A stretch of 64,000 nucleotides of DNA. Origin: CAZRGV01 sp964599655. Its GTDB lineage: Bacteria > Planctomycetota > Planctomycetia > Isosphaerales > Isosphaeraceae. The DNA lies in contig CAZRGV010000003.1 in the NCBI GenBank assembly GCA_964599655.1, forward strand, positions 1-64,000, written 5' to 3'. Below, piece after piece: positions 9,794 through 17,978 of the stretch; positions within the stretch are counted from its first letter, which is position 1, and every line of letters begins with the position of its first letter. The position numbers and the translations under genes are program-made. The notes beneath the pieces were generated by a model. It saw nothing but the letters and a program-made list of their open reading frames with translations. It did not search any database and had not been told where the DNA came from.

Positions 9794-11857
9794 ATGAACA
9801 TCACCTTGTTTGTCGGCCTGTTGCCCTTCGTCCTAGCCCCGGCCCCCATTCAGGCCGAGAGCACCAATCCCGCCGACTCCGTTCCCGCGTCCACCAATAT
9901 CCGGGGCGCGGAGTATCCCCGGATCCATCCCGATCTGCGGGTGACGTTCCGCATCAAGGCGCCGGAGGCTCAGAAGGTCGTCTTCGGGTTCTTTGATAGC
10001 CAGCGGTATCCCGCCAAAAAGGACGAGGATGGTTACTGGACCGCGACCACGGAACCCCAGGTGCCAGGGTTCCATTACTACCGGGTGTTCATCGACGGCG
10101 CGGAGGTCAACGACCCGTCGAGCGAGACGTTCTATGGGACCGGCAAGGACACAAGTGGTATCGAGATTCCGGAAAAGGGCGTCGACTTCTACCTCCCGAA
10201 AGCTGTGCCGCACGGCGAGGTCCGGGAGCGCTGGTATTTCTCCAACACAACCCAGGGGTGGCGGCGAATCTTCGTCTACACCCCGCCCGATTACGACAAC
10301 GACCGCGATACGCGGTACCCGGTGCTGTACCTGCAACACGGCGGCGGCGAGGACGAGCGGGGCTGGCCGAACCAGGGGCGGGTCAGCTTCATCCTGGATA
10401 ACCTGCTCGCCGAGCGGAAGGCCAGGCCCATGCTCGTCGTCATGGAGCAAGGTTACGCGCGTCGGCCAGGCGACACGGCCGCCTTCCCGGGCCCGCCGCG
10501 TCAACCTGCACCCGGACAGAATCCCCCTCCACGTCCCGACTTCAGCCGAATGTTCAGCGCGTTTGAGGACGTGATGGTCAAGGACTTGATCCCGTTCATC
10601 GACGCGACTTACCGCACGATCCCCGATCGTGAGCATCGGGCGATGGCCGGGCTCTCGATGGGCGGCATGCAGACGTTCCAGATCACGCTCAAACATCTCG
10701 ATCTGTTTTCTTACATCGGCGGCTTCAGTGGTGGCGGCGGGGGTTTCGGCGGCGGCGCCTTCGACCCCAAGACGGCCCACGGCGGCGTCATGGCCGACGC
10801 GGACGACTTCAACAAGAAGGTGCATCTGGTCTGGCTGGGTATCGGCACGGCCGAACCGCAGCGGATGTACGAGAGCGTGAAGAACTACCACGAGGCGCTT
10901 GAGAAGGCCGGAATCAAGCACGTTTACTACGAGTCACCCGGCACCTCGCACGAGTGGCAGACCTGGCGCCGCTGCCTGCGCGAGTTCGCCCCGCTCCTCT
11001 TCGTGAACACCTCCGCGGTCGGCCAGGCCAGACGGCCGCAGCGTCCGCGGCAGCCCATCGTCCTGAACCCCGACGATGTGCCCGCCTTCCCCGATCCGCC
11101 AGCCGGGATCGACGAGGAGAAGGACGTGCCCCACGGGCGGTTGGAGATGGTTACCTACGACTCCAAGTCAGTCGGCGCCACGCGAAAGATGCAGGTCTAC
11201 ACGCCACCAGGCTACTCCGTGGAGAAGAAATACCCGGTGCTGTACCTACTGCACGGCATCGGCGGCGACGAGACGGAATGGCAGCGCTTCGCGCATCCCA
11301 ACCTCGTGCTCGACAACTTAATCGCCGACGGGAAGGCCACTCCCATGATCGTGGTCATGCCCAACGGCCGTGCCCAGAAGAACGATCGGGCGGAGGGGAA
11401 CGTCTTCGCCAGCGCCCCGGCCTTCGCGGCGTTCGAGCAAGATCTGCTGAACGACGTGATCCCCGCGATCGAGTCGCGCTATTCGGTCCAGGCGGACCGC
11501 GAACACCGGGCTCTCGCCGGCCTGTCCATGGGCGGGGGCCAGTCGCTCAACTTCGGACTGGCTCACCTCGATACCTTCGCCTGGATCGGCGCCTTCTCCG
11601 CAGCGCCTAACACGAAACCAGCGGCGGAGCTGGTGCCCGACCCAGCGACCGCCCGGCGGCAATTGAAACTGCTCTGGCTCGCCTGCGGAAACAAGGATGA
11701 CCTGATCCGCATTAGTCAGGGCGTGCATGCCTACCTCAAGGAAAAAGACGTCCCGCATATCTGGCACGTCGACGGCCACGCGCACGACCCAACGGAGTGG
11801 AAAAACAACCTTTATCTCTTCGCCCAGCGGATTTTCACGGACCGGCCATCGAGATAG
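9794..11857 (+). CDS. Secreted tandem esterase with N-terminal Ig-like domain
   Basis: A 687-residue exported protein: signal peptide 1-22 (ending IQA), an immunoglobulin-like/CBM48-type N-terminal domain at about 35-135, then two esterase-D-type alpha/beta-hydrolase domains joined in one chain. Each has its own GLSMGG elbow, with nucleophiles at about Ser288 and Ser578; the late His candidates are in GTSHEW and DGHAHDP. This layout is known from feruloyl/acetyl-xylan esterases; two catalytic copies in one polypeptide are less usual. The first domain has a glycine-rich insertion after residue 310. The ATG at 9794 follows AGGGGAG and begins the signal peptide; an upstream in-frame ATG 57 codons earlier is not supported. 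Confidence 0.85.
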   Translation: MNITLFVGLLPFVLAPAPIQAESTNPADSVPASTNIRGAEYPRIHPDLRVTFRIKAPEAQKVVFGFFDSQRYPAKKDEDGYWTATTEPQVPGFHYYRVFIDGAEVNDPSSETFYGTGKDTSGIEIPEKGVDFYLPKAVPHGEVRERWYFSNTTQGWRRIFVYTPPDYDNDRDTRYPVLYLQHGGGEDERGWPNQGRVSFILDNLLAERKARPMLVVMEQGYARRPGDTAAFPGPPRQPAPGQNPPPRPDFSRMFSAFEDVMVKDLIPFIDATYRTIPDREHRAMAGLSMGGMQTFQITLKHLDLFSYIGGFSGGGGGFGGGAFDPKTAHGGVMADADDFNKKVHLVWLGIGTAEPQRMYESVKNYHEALEKAGIKHVYYESPGTSHEWQTWRRCLREFAPLLFVNTSAVGQARRPQRPRQPIVLNPDDVPAFPDPPAGIDEEKDVPHGRLEMVTYDSKSVGATRKMQVYTPPGYSVEKKYPVLYLLHGIGGDETEWQRFAHPNLVLDNLIADGKATPMIVVMPNGRAQKNDRAEGNVFASAPAFAAFEQDLLNDVIPAIESRYSVQADREHRALAGLSMGGGQSLNFGLAHLDTFAWIGAFSAAPNTKPAAELVPDPATARRQLKLLWLACGNKDDLIRISQGVHAYLKEKDVPHIWHVDGHAHDPTEWKNNLYLFAQRIFTDRPSR

Positions 11858-12482
11858 ATGCGAGAACCGGCGAGAACGCCCTTCCGATTCCGACGGGCGC
11901 AAGACCGCGCCCGTCGGATCATCCTCGAGGAGGGGGTACGCGACGGGAAATGTCGGATCGAGCGGAACGCGGACTCTCACGCGCTCCGGTCCGACTCGCC
12001 AACGCTTTCTTGAACTCGACGGGCGTGGCGCTGCGGTCGTGCCTCGAATCCGCCTTTCACGGAATCACATGGAACTGTCCTCTTTCGTTGGTTGGACACA
12101 ACCCACGCCTCACCGATTCCGCATCGGTCGTGCGGCGTTCTCTCTCCACTCATCCGCAAGAAGAGACAAGAAGAGGCATGGAGGCGATTCCGCAGGGCGA
12201 CTGGAAGTCGCTTGGAGACGTGCGTGACGCGTCCTGATCTCTTCCGCCTGCATCGATCCGAGGGCCTCAACAAACCGCCGGAAATGATTGCGGTCGTGAA
12301 TGAAGGTGTCGAAGAGGATCTCGACACTCCGTCCCAGCCTCGCCGTCGACGAGCAACCTTACCACGAGCTCGACAACCTTCGTCGAGGCTTTGGTAAGTG
12401 CGACCTCCCTCTTGTTTCCCTGGGTCGAGAGGGCCACGCGGGCTGATGGGGAAACGGGCGATTCGGCTTGTCGTAAGTCCAA
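11858..12482. other. Intergenic region without recognised gene
   Basis: Between the tandem esterase and tRNA-Phe I see no frame with protein-like composition and a ribosome site. Short open frames here are arginine/serine-rich out-of-phase translations of GC-rich DNA. Imperfect short inverted repeats occur but none has a T tract. Confidence 0.4.
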
Positions 12483-12555
12483 TGGGCAGGGGGAGAATCG
12501 AACTCCCGACACTGCGATTTTCAGTCGCATGCTCTACCAACTGAGCTACCTGCCC
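12483..12555 (-). tRNA. tRNA-Phe (GAA)
   Basis: The reverse strand folds into a complete 73-nt cloverleaf including the discriminator A: acceptor GGGCAGG/CCTGCCC, D arm GCTC/GAGC, anticodon stem TGCGA/TCGCA around loop CTGAAAA (anticodon GAA), and T arm GGGAG-TTCGATT-CTCCC. CCA is not encoded. Confidence 0.97.
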
Positions 12556-12756
12556 GACGGCATGAACGGATGTGACGATAACCCCGGCGCGCCGCTTTGT
12601 CAATCACCTGCCGGTTTCGAAATCGGGAACCTCATTTCGGATAAGGATTTCCGGCACGAAATCCGGAGGCGACTTCACCTAAGCCCGAGGGATGTCTTAA
12701 GGTCGAAATGGTTGATCCTTGCGCGAATCGTCGTGGTTCATCAGGGAGGCTCGGTC

Positions 12757-13812
12757 ATTTCCGCCAACGTCCTGGGTCGATCCCAGCTGACCCGTTTGTT
12801 GCAACTGATTCTGGCCTTGCGATCGGGTCGTTATCCCAATGCACGCGAACTGGCGGAGACCTGTGAGGTCAGCCGGCGAACGATCTACCGGGATCTCGAG
12901 GCGCTTGCGATCGCCGGTGTGCCCGTTCGCTATCGTTCCGACCGGCAGGGCTATTACCTCGCCCCGGATTTCTTCTTTGATCCGCCTCGCCTTGATGAGG
13001 AAGAAGCCACAGCCCTGATCGTTCTGGCCCATCGCATTGACGTCTTGGAGCGAAATGGCCTGGGACGTGCGGCGCTGAGAGCCGCCACGAAGTGCCTCCT
13101 CGGTCTACCCGAGGCAGCAAGACAAAACGCCCTGGCCCTTTCGGAACTTGTTCGCGACCGCGTGGAAGTCACGGACATCGACACTCTTCGAGCGGAGCGT
13201 CTCCGAACCATCCTGCAGTCCCTCGGAAAGCGGCGACAGGTGCGAATCTGGTATCAGGAGCCTGTGTCGTTGTCGGAGATCGTCACCAAGTTGAGCCCCT
13301 ATCGCCTGGTTTTCGATCGTGACGTCTGGTGTCTCATTGGACGATCGAGCCTCCATCGGGCCATTCAGACGATTCGCGTCCCCTGGATTCGCAAAGCCAT
13401 TCTGACCGACGACTCGTACGAGGTTCCTCCGCGATTCAGTCTGGATCGCTATTTGGGAAACGCCTGGCGGCTCGTTCGAGGGCCGCTGCGTTACGAGGTC
13501 TGGGTCCGATTCTCACCTGCCCTCGCCCCCGAAATGGAAGAGGTCGTTTGGCACCCCACCCAGCGCTCCGAACACCGGCACGACGGCTGTCTCGATCTGC
13601 GGTTCACGGTAGATGGACTCGACGAAATCCAATACTGGATCCTGCGTTACGGCGATCAGGTGGAAGTTCTGGCGCCGCGCGAGCTTCGCGATCGGATCCG
13701 TGACCTGGCACGACGTGTGGCCCAGATCCATGCGTCACCGTTGCAAGTCGTCACCCGCGACACGGGTCGTCCCTTGCCGGCCACTCAGGATCAAGTCGGA
13801 CTAGGTGGTTGA
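12757..13812 (+). CDS. HTH-WYL domain transcriptional regulator
   Basis: A DeoR/HTH_11-like winged helix (about residues 8-60, with ARELAETCEVSRRTIYRDLE and the wing GYYLAP) is followed by a WYL sensor domain (RRQVRIWYQEP...LSPYRLVFDRDVWCLIGR, then RLDLRF-like strands) and a C-terminal WCX-like extension. Such proteins bind DNA and respond to nucleic-acid or nucleotide ligands. Start choice is unusual: the best ribosome site, AGGGAGG at 12743-12749, sits seven bases before an in-frame ATT at 12757. An in-frame GTG at 12733 and TTG at 12712 lack a good site. The gene lies directly upstream of tRNA-Ile and is host-encoded. Confidence 0.85.
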   Translation: MSANVLGRSQLTRLLQLILALRSGRYPNARELAETCEVSRRTIYRDLEALAIAGVPVRYRSDRQGYYLAPDFFFDPPRLDEEEATALIVLAHRIDVLERNGLGRAALRAATKCLLGLPEAARQNALALSELVRDRVEVTDIDTLRAERLRTILQSLGKRRQVRIWYQEPVSLSEIVTKLSPYRLVFDRDVWCLIGRSSLHRAIQTIRVPWIRKAILTDDSYEVPPRFSLDRYLGNAWRLVRGPLRYEVWVRFSPALAPEMEEVVWHPTQRSEHRHDGCLDLRFTVDGLDEIQYWILRYGDQVEVLAPRELRDRIRDLARRVAQIHASPLQVVTRDTGRPLPATQDQVGLGG

Positions 13813-13858
13813 CTCAGAGCGATCTCGGCTTAGAATGGGTTCCACCTACGACGGTCGA

Positions 13859-13932
13859 GGGCGCATAGCTCAGTCGGCTAGAGCGCACCCCTGATAAGGG
13901 TGAGGTCCGAAGTTCGAATCTTCGTGCGCCCA
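13859..13932 (+). tRNA. tRNA-Ile (GAT), prophage integration target
   Basis: A complete 74-nt tRNA: acceptor GGGCGCA/TGCGCCC, D arm, anticodon stem ACCCC/GGGGT-type pairing around CTGATAA (anticodon GAT), T arm with TTCGAAT, discriminator A. The integrated element begins within its 3' half, and the gene stays intact because the element carries the same 3' sequence. Confidence 0.97.
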
Positions 13933-15273
13933 CTCAGATCCCCCAGGTTCGCCAACCGGCAAACCTGGAGAATCTGAACCAATCCGTCGTTTTTCGCTTG
14001 ACATTGGAACGACACCAGTGTACAAGTGACTAGGCGATGGATTGCTCGCCTCTTTACCAGGCGGCCGGTCGGGAGACTTTGCACGGAGCCCGGCCGGCCG
14101 CTCCCCAATCCCCCGCGCCCGGGCCAGACTCGCCCCGAGTCGTTTGGCCAGCAACCGGCCCGGCTGCCGGACGCCGGCCCGCTCGCAATCCCGGATCTCG
14201 CCGGCCAGCTCGTCGGCCGTGAGGCAGAGAGCCGCCGCGGCGAAGGTCTGGATCGTGACCGGGTTGCCCGCCTCGCGGTACCGCGCCGCGAGGTGCGCTC
14301 CGATCCGCCGCGCCAACGCCCCACGATCCGTCTGAGGCTCTCCGATCGCGCGGACCATGCCGAGGACATCGGCAATCGGAAACGCCTCATCCGGTCGAAG
14401 CTGGGCCGGTTTCCGGGCCGGTTCCAGCGCGGACCTCGACGCCGACGGCTCCGAGCCGCCGCGAACCGAGGCCGGCAGGGGAGCCACCCCGGCCGGCAAG
14501 GGCACGTCGCCGGCCAGGCCGTCACGCTCCTGGGCCCGGCCGGCAAACCAGAGCCGGGCCTTCAGCGGGAGCGGCTTGCCCTCGGCCTTGAGTCGCTCCC
14601 AATCCGCAAGCTGCTCGGCCGACGGCATCCCCTCCGACGCCGGGTCCGGATCCGGATTCCCAGCGCGAGCCCCGTCCCGTCCCGTCTTCCGAGCGGTTCC
14701 GGCCTCGCATGCGCCCGCGTGCGAGGGCTCAAGAGTCACGGAAGAGGACGGGACGTTTTCTTCTTTTTCTTCTTTTTTCAGACTCTTAAAAGAGGACGGC
14801 CGAGATGCTCGCGTCGCAACCTCTTCCAACGTCTGCTCTTCGGCGCAAAAAAGCACTCCGGGGGGGTTGTCACCCGGCGCGCGCCCCCTTGTCCCTGGGC
14901 GCGCGCCCCCTTGTCCCTGGGCGCGCGCCCCCTTGTCACCCGGCGCGCGCCCAGCGGTCGATGCGTTGATGGGTCTACGGTCACCGATTCGTCTCTTCGA
15001 GAAGCGAATCACGCGTCCTGAAAGTGAAAATGGATCGTCTTCAACGACAATGGCGCCGATCCTGATCAGCCATTGGATCGTTCGCGAAACCGTGGATAGA
15101 CCAACGCCCGCTTTCTCGGCGATCTCCTCACGCGTCGGAGAGCAGGAGTAGCCCGAACCCGCAAACCAGCTCAGCGCGATAACGACCGAGCGCCGCGCGT
15201 GGCTAAGATTTGGGTCCAGGGAAAGCTCCTCGAACACACAGACGAATGGGGCCTCGGGGAAATCACGCCGCAT
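13870..15273 (-). CDS. HTH replication-initiator-like protein, frame runs through attL
   Basis: The N-terminal 100 residues contain a helix-turn-helix of the HTH_36 type found in phage and plasmid replication proteins (TREEIAEKAGVGLSTVSRTI, then IRIGAIVVEDDP). A glycine/arginine linker follows, built on a 22-bp tandem DNA repeat, then a helical C-terminal region (about 290-385) reminiscent of DnaD/O-type replication proteins. The open frame has no stop before it enters attL, so in this lysogen the last about 18 residues come from antisense tRNA-Ile; the true phage C-terminus is uncertain. It lies 11 bases downstream of the SWIM-domain gene, same strand. Replication initiation is inferred, not shown. 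Confidence 0.7.
   Translation of the reverse strand: MRRDFPEAPFVCVFEELSLDPNLSHARRSVVIALSWFAGSGYSCSPTREEIAEKAGVGLSTVSRTIQWLIRIGAIVVEDDPFSLSGRVIRFSKRRIGDRRPINASTAGRAPGDKGARAQGQGGARPGTRGRAPGDNPPGVLFCAEEQTLEEVATRASRPSSFKSLKKEEKEENVPSSSVTLEPSHAGACEAGTARKTGRDGARAGNPDPDPASEGMPSAEQLADWERLKAEGKPLPLKARLWFAGRAQERDGLAGDVPLPAGVAPLPASVRGGSEPSASRSALEPARKPAQLRPDEAFPIADVLGMVRAIGEPQTDRGALARRIGAHLAARYREAGNPVTIQTFAAAALCLTADELAGEIRDCERAGVRQPGRLLAKRLGASLARARGIGERPAGLRAKSPDRPPGKEASNPSPSHLYTGVVPMSSEKRRIGSDSPGLPVGEPGGSEWAHEDSNFGPHPYQGCALAD
13882..13934 (+). repeat. attL: 53-bp direct repeat in the 3' half of tRNA-Ile
   Basis: This stretch, from the D/anticodon arm to two bases past the tRNA, is repeated without mismatch at 48929-48981. 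Tyrosine-recombinase phages commonly use tRNA 3' halves as att cores, and a duplicated tRNA end beside an integrase is the standard mark of such an integration. Confidence 0.93.
14867..14955. repeat. Four-copy 22-bp tandem repeat inside the replication-like gene
   Basis: The core CCCTTGTCCCTGGGCGCGCG recurs with a 22-bp period (matching TTGTC positions at 14867, 14889, 14911 and 14933). Because 22 is not a multiple of three, successive units are read in shifted frames and the encoded pattern (GRAPGD...) recurs every 22 residues after three units. Copy-number change here would shift the downstream frame unless three units are gained or lost. Confidence 0.8.
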
Positions 15274-15283
15274 GGTCCCCTCC

Positions 15284-15646
15284 CTAGGCTGTGGCGTCCG
15301 CGATCGACCAGTGAACGCCGATCGGCGTCAACAGCCCGACCTCGACCAGGGCGTGGATGTGCGCGCAGTCCATGCGGCCGTCGCCCAGGAACTCGGGGCA
15401 GGTGCATTCGTGAAAGTCGAGGTTCTGAGTGACGACGATCGCAGGGCCCGAGGCGCCGCACAGCGCGAAGCGAACCGTCTCCGCGGGCACGAAGCCGGGC
15501 ACGAAGCGGCTGCGATGAACGACGAACGACTCGCCGCCGATGCGCAGGATAAGCGTGTTGGCCCCACGCGAGAGGGCCCGAAGATCGGAGCGCGGACGAT
15601 CAGCGTCCATGCCCGGGGCATGGTGCGAGGATTCAAATTGCGACAT
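15284..15646 (-). CDS. SWIM-like zinc-finger protein (120 aa)
   Basis: A small prophage protein whose C-terminal part carries CTCPEFLGDGRMDCAHIHAL, a C-x-C...C-x-H arrangement typical of SWIM zinc fingers, which bind DNA or proteins. The preceding region (LILRIGGESFVVHRSR) looks like beta strands. The ATG at 15646 was chosen because upstream codons are arginine/serine-rich and unlike the rest. It is the first gene of a leftward pair with the HTH gene, so it is likely an early or replication-associated accessory; the exact role is unknown. Confidence 0.65.
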   Translation of the reverse strand: MSQFESSHHAPGMDADRPRSDLRALSRGANTLILRIGGESFVVHRSRFVPGFVPAETVRFALCGASGPAIVVTQNLDFHECTCPEFLGDGRMDCAHIHALVEVGLLTPIGVHWSIADATA

Positions 15647-15951
15647 GTCTCGACCTACTTTACCAGGGCTCTCGCCGGACGGACTCTTTTGCACGGAGCG
15701 CCGGCGACAACCGAAGGAAGGGGACCCACCGCGAAACGAGAGAAACGCCCTCTCGCCAAAAAAAGAATGCCGGGACGAGGTGTGTGAGCACCCCGCCTCC
15801 GGCATCCCCTCGACGGAGCCGAAGCCCCGCCAAGTTCAACTGATCAGGACCGCTCACACAGCCCGAGACCAAAATTCGTGGTCAACCCTACCGCGCTGCA
15901 TGGTTGGCGCCAAGTAGGTTCTACCCTCAACCGAGCAAATCTAGCCTCAGT

Positions 15952-15985
15952 ATTGACAGAGGTCAATGGCATCCGACACGATACT
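15952..15985 (+). promoter_or_regulatory. Possible operator/promoter in a divergent prophage region
   Basis: ATTGAC-AGAG-GTCAAT forms a 6-bp inverted repeat (15952-15967) overlapping a perfect TTGACA -35 element (15953-15958). A GATACT is 21 bases downstream, longer than the usual 17, so the promoter is weak or needs an activator. The region separates the leftward SWIM/HTH pair from the rightward genes at 16030 and 16267. Confidence 0.35.
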
Positions 15986-16029
15986 TACGTCGAGACATGA
16001 CCTTTGTTCCAGCGAGCGTGAAAAAAACC

Positions 16030-16263
16030 ATGGCGAGACCAAGGCGCAAGGCGCATCGCGGAGTCAAGCCCGTCCCTCTGGGCAAGCCCGCCGAGCAATG
16101 GCTGGGCAAGCCGCTCGTGCTCCAGATGCGAGGGAGCGAGGCCTGGGCCCAGTGGGTCAGCGATCTCGCCTGGTTCGACCGCACCGACAAGAGCGGCGTG
16201 GTCGATCGGGCCCTCGCCTTCTACGCCCGCTTCGTCGGCTTCAAGGCCCCACCGGAGCGGTGA
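16030..16263 (+). CDS. Small basic protein, possible ribbon-helix-helix-like (77 aa)
   Basis: The protein starts MARPRRKAHRG and has a basic N-terminus followed by LVLQMRGSEAWAQWVSDLA and DRALAFYARFVGF. One short strand and two helices give the outline of small DNA-binding proteins, but no diagnostic motif is present. ATG at 16030 was taken as start; an in-frame ATG 33 bases earlier is possible. It ends three bases before the HIRAN gene and is surely co-transcribed with it. Confidence 0.55.
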   Translation: MARPRRKAHRGVKPVPLGKPAEQWLGKPLVLQMRGSEAWAQWVSDLAWFDRTDKSGVVDRALAFYARFVGFKAPPER

Positions 16264-16266
16264 TCG

Positions 16267-17277
16267 ATGCCGATCAAGGTCAAGTGTGCCGGCTGCGACC
16301 GCACGATGACGTTGCGGGCTGAAGCAGCCGGGAAGAAGCTCGCCTGCCCCGTCTGCAAGACTCCCTTTTATGTTCCCGAATCGCCCTCGTCATCGATTCC
16401 GGCTCCAATCCCTAATCCAGAGCCGGTCGAGATTCGGGCAAAACGAACCGGTAGCCGCGTTCCGACGATCAATGGCGACGGCTCATTTGTCGGCGAGGTC
16501 GTGGGGGAGTCGCATTATCAGAAGGCCCTCACGGCCATCTGCGGCGGTGTGACGCCGGACGGAGCGCGACATCGTTGCAAAGCCTATCTCATACCAGAAG
16601 ATGATAATAAATTTGATGCAAATGCAATCCGCGTCGCGATCGACGGTCACACGGTTGGCTACTTATGTCGCGAGGATGCCGCGTACTATCGCATGCTGAT
16701 GAGGAAACGCGTCGTGCCCCGTGGCATGGTTGGCGTGGAGGCGCTGATACTCGGGGGTTGGGATCGGGGGGATGGGGATCGCGGCCACTTCGGTGTTCGC
16801 ATCGATCTGGATCTTGATGAGATGGGGGCCGAAATCGGCCTGCCTCTTCGACAAGGGAGACGTTCGAAAGCATCGGGAACTCAGCCTCTTAAGAAAGGCT
16901 GTGGCTGCGCCACGCTGCTCTTCATTTTCCTGATGATCGGCATTGGGCATTGGGGAGAGGACGATCCCGAGCGAGACGCGCCGGCACACCCGACGGTGAA
17001 GCCACTCCCAAAGCCCGCCGATAAACCGGCCGTCCTCTTGCCACCGATCGCCGCGTTCCTGAAGGAACATCGCGAGTTCGGAACGCCGATCGCCGCGGCC
17101 GACCTTCCCGACTGGGCATCAGGTCGACGACAGACGGTCCGCTTCGAAGGCGGCTATGATCTTATGTTCTATCTGGAAGGCGACTCGGTCCGATCCGTCT
17201 GGAGCACGTCGCCCCGGCAGCTTGTTTGGGGCGAGACGGGAAGCGCTAATCCAGATCCGCCCATCGGCCGTCCGTGA
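16267..17277 (+). CDS. Zinc-ribbon / HIRAN / transmembrane protein
   Basis: Domain order in 336 residues: an N-terminal zinc ribbon (CAGC...CPVC, residues 7-30), a proline-rich linker, a HIRAN domain at about 75-180 (VVGESHYQKAL, CKAYLIPEDDNKFDANAIRV, HTVGYLCREDAAYY), one transmembrane segment at about 215-235 (CGCATLLFIFLMIGIGHW) and a C-terminal domain of about 90 residues of unknown fold. HIRAN domains in helicases bind single-stranded 3' DNA ends. Here the domain has no helicase and is tied to a membrane anchor. Ribosome site GGAG nine bases upstream. The 3' end overlaps the convergent regulator gene by 32 bp. It may be a lysogenic-conversion or exclusion gene (inference). Confidence 0.75.
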   Translation: MPIKVKCAGCDRTMTLRAEAAGKKLACPVCKTPFYVPESPSSSIPAPIPNPEPVEIRAKRTGSRVPTINGDGSFVGEVVGESHYQKALTAICGGVTPDGARHRCKAYLIPEDDNKFDANAIRVAIDGHTVGYLCREDAAYYRMLMRKRVVPRGMVGVEALILGGWDRGDGDRGHFGVRIDLDLDEMGAEIGLPLRQGRRSKASGTQPLKKGCGCATLLFIFLMIGIGHWGEDDPERDAPAHPTVKPLPKPADKPAVLLPPIAAFLKEHREFGTPIAAADLPDWASGRRQTVRFEGGYDLMFYLEGDSVRSVWSTSPRQLVWGETGSANPDPPIGRP

Positions 17278-17467
17278 GCCGCAAGAGGTCGCGGATCATC
17301 ACCACGCCCGGCGTCGACTTGCCGGTGAAGGCCGCATAGAGAGCCGCCCGGCTCCAGCCCGTGCGGGCCGAGGCCTCCATCACCGTGATCCCCTGACGGT
17401 CGAGCAGGGCCCGTAGCTTGGCTCCCAGGGCCCTCGCCTCGTCATCCGGCAGACTCGTCGAAGGCAT
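17246..17467 (-). CDS. XRE/Cro-like helix-turn-helix regulator (73 aa)
   Basis: A compact protein with a Cro/CI-type HTH: LGAKLRALLDRQGITVMEAS, then RTGWSRAALYAAFTGKSTPG and a final helix. It has no dimerisation or protease domain, so it resembles a Cro-like or minimal repressor. The ATG at 17467 has GGGAGG five bases upstream, which decides the start. Its upstream region holds two TGCATGCA motifs (about 17498-17540), good candidates for its own operators (inference). Confidence 0.75.
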   Translation of the reverse strand: MPSTSLPDDEARALGAKLRALLDRQGITVMEASARTGWSRAALYAAFTGKSTPGVVMIRDLLRLTDGRWADLD

Positions 17468-17563
17468 GACCCCCTCCCGAGCATCCTCGAAAATCCGATG
17501 CATGCATACGTGTCACAAGTCCGCGATCCCTAGTGCATGCATATGTGCTTTCGGCGACGAAAC

Positions 17564-17590
17564 GGGAAGGGCCATCCCTGGCCCCTTCCC
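17564..17590 (-). terminator. Terminator-like hairpin after the zinc-ribbon gene
   Basis: GGGAAGGGCCA and TGGCCCCTTCCC pair with a four-base loop and one bulge, ten bases beyond the stop of the minus-strand gene at 17600. The following minus-strand sequence has only a short T run. Confidence 0.4.
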
Positions 17591-17599
17591 TTCCGGGGC

Positions 17600-17806
17600 T
17601 CAGAGGAGCCCCGCCGCCTTCAGGGCCGCGAGGACCTCGACCGCCTTGTCCTCGCGATCCAGCAGCCGGGTCACCGCCTCCCAGGCCTCGTCGTGGGTCG
17701 CCGCGTCGCACTCGAGGCAGAGCCCGGTCGCCATCACGAAGTCGTCCCGGTCCATCGTCTCGTCGCATCGCTTGCAGGTGCAGGTCTGGGTCAGGGTCGC
17801 GTTCAT
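17600..17806 (-). CDS. Small zinc-ribbon protein (68 aa)
   Basis: It starts MNATLTQTC and shows CTCKRC ... CLEC, two knuckles about 20 residues apart that could bind one zinc. A helical C-terminus follows. GGAG eight bases before the ATG at 17806 fixes the start. It is enclosed by the 26-bp inverted repeat and probably belongs to the regulatory region of the prophage. Function unknown. Confidence 0.6.
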   Translation of the reverse strand: MNATLTQTCTCKRCDETMDRDDFVMATGLCLECDAATHDEAWEAVTRLLDREDKAVEVLAALKAAGLL

Positions 17807-17978
17807 CTTCAGGCTCCGGTTCGCGTCTCGTTTCGTCCGTCCCACACTTACAGTATAGCGTCGTTCATTCGCTTGTCAACCCAGAAAAGACAAAAAGATC
17901 CCGGTTTTTTCGCGCGCGCTTCTGACGGCCGATCACACGTATGCATGCATCGGATTTTCGGGGCAGGTTCAGCGCATG

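Larger units (their letters stand above)
17488..17960. repeat. 26-bp inverted repeat with TGCATGCA cores flanking a small gene
   Basis: The arms 17488-17513 and 17935-17960 are perfect reverse complements and each contains ATGCATGCATACGTG or its complement. A third TGCATGCATATGTG copy lies at about 17533. They bracket the zinc-ribbon gene at 17600-17806. The same core recurs at 38.11-38.19 kb. The arrangement suggests binding sites of a prophage regulator. Confidence 0.75.

Noticed and set aside
14867..14955. CRISPR array
   Set aside because: Repeats are directly adjacent without spacers and lie in a coding linker; no cas genes are present.
17488..17960. IS or transposon ends (26-bp inverted repeat)
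   Set aside because: No transposase lies between the arms, no target duplication is seen, and the core recurs elsewhere as a regulatory-like motif.
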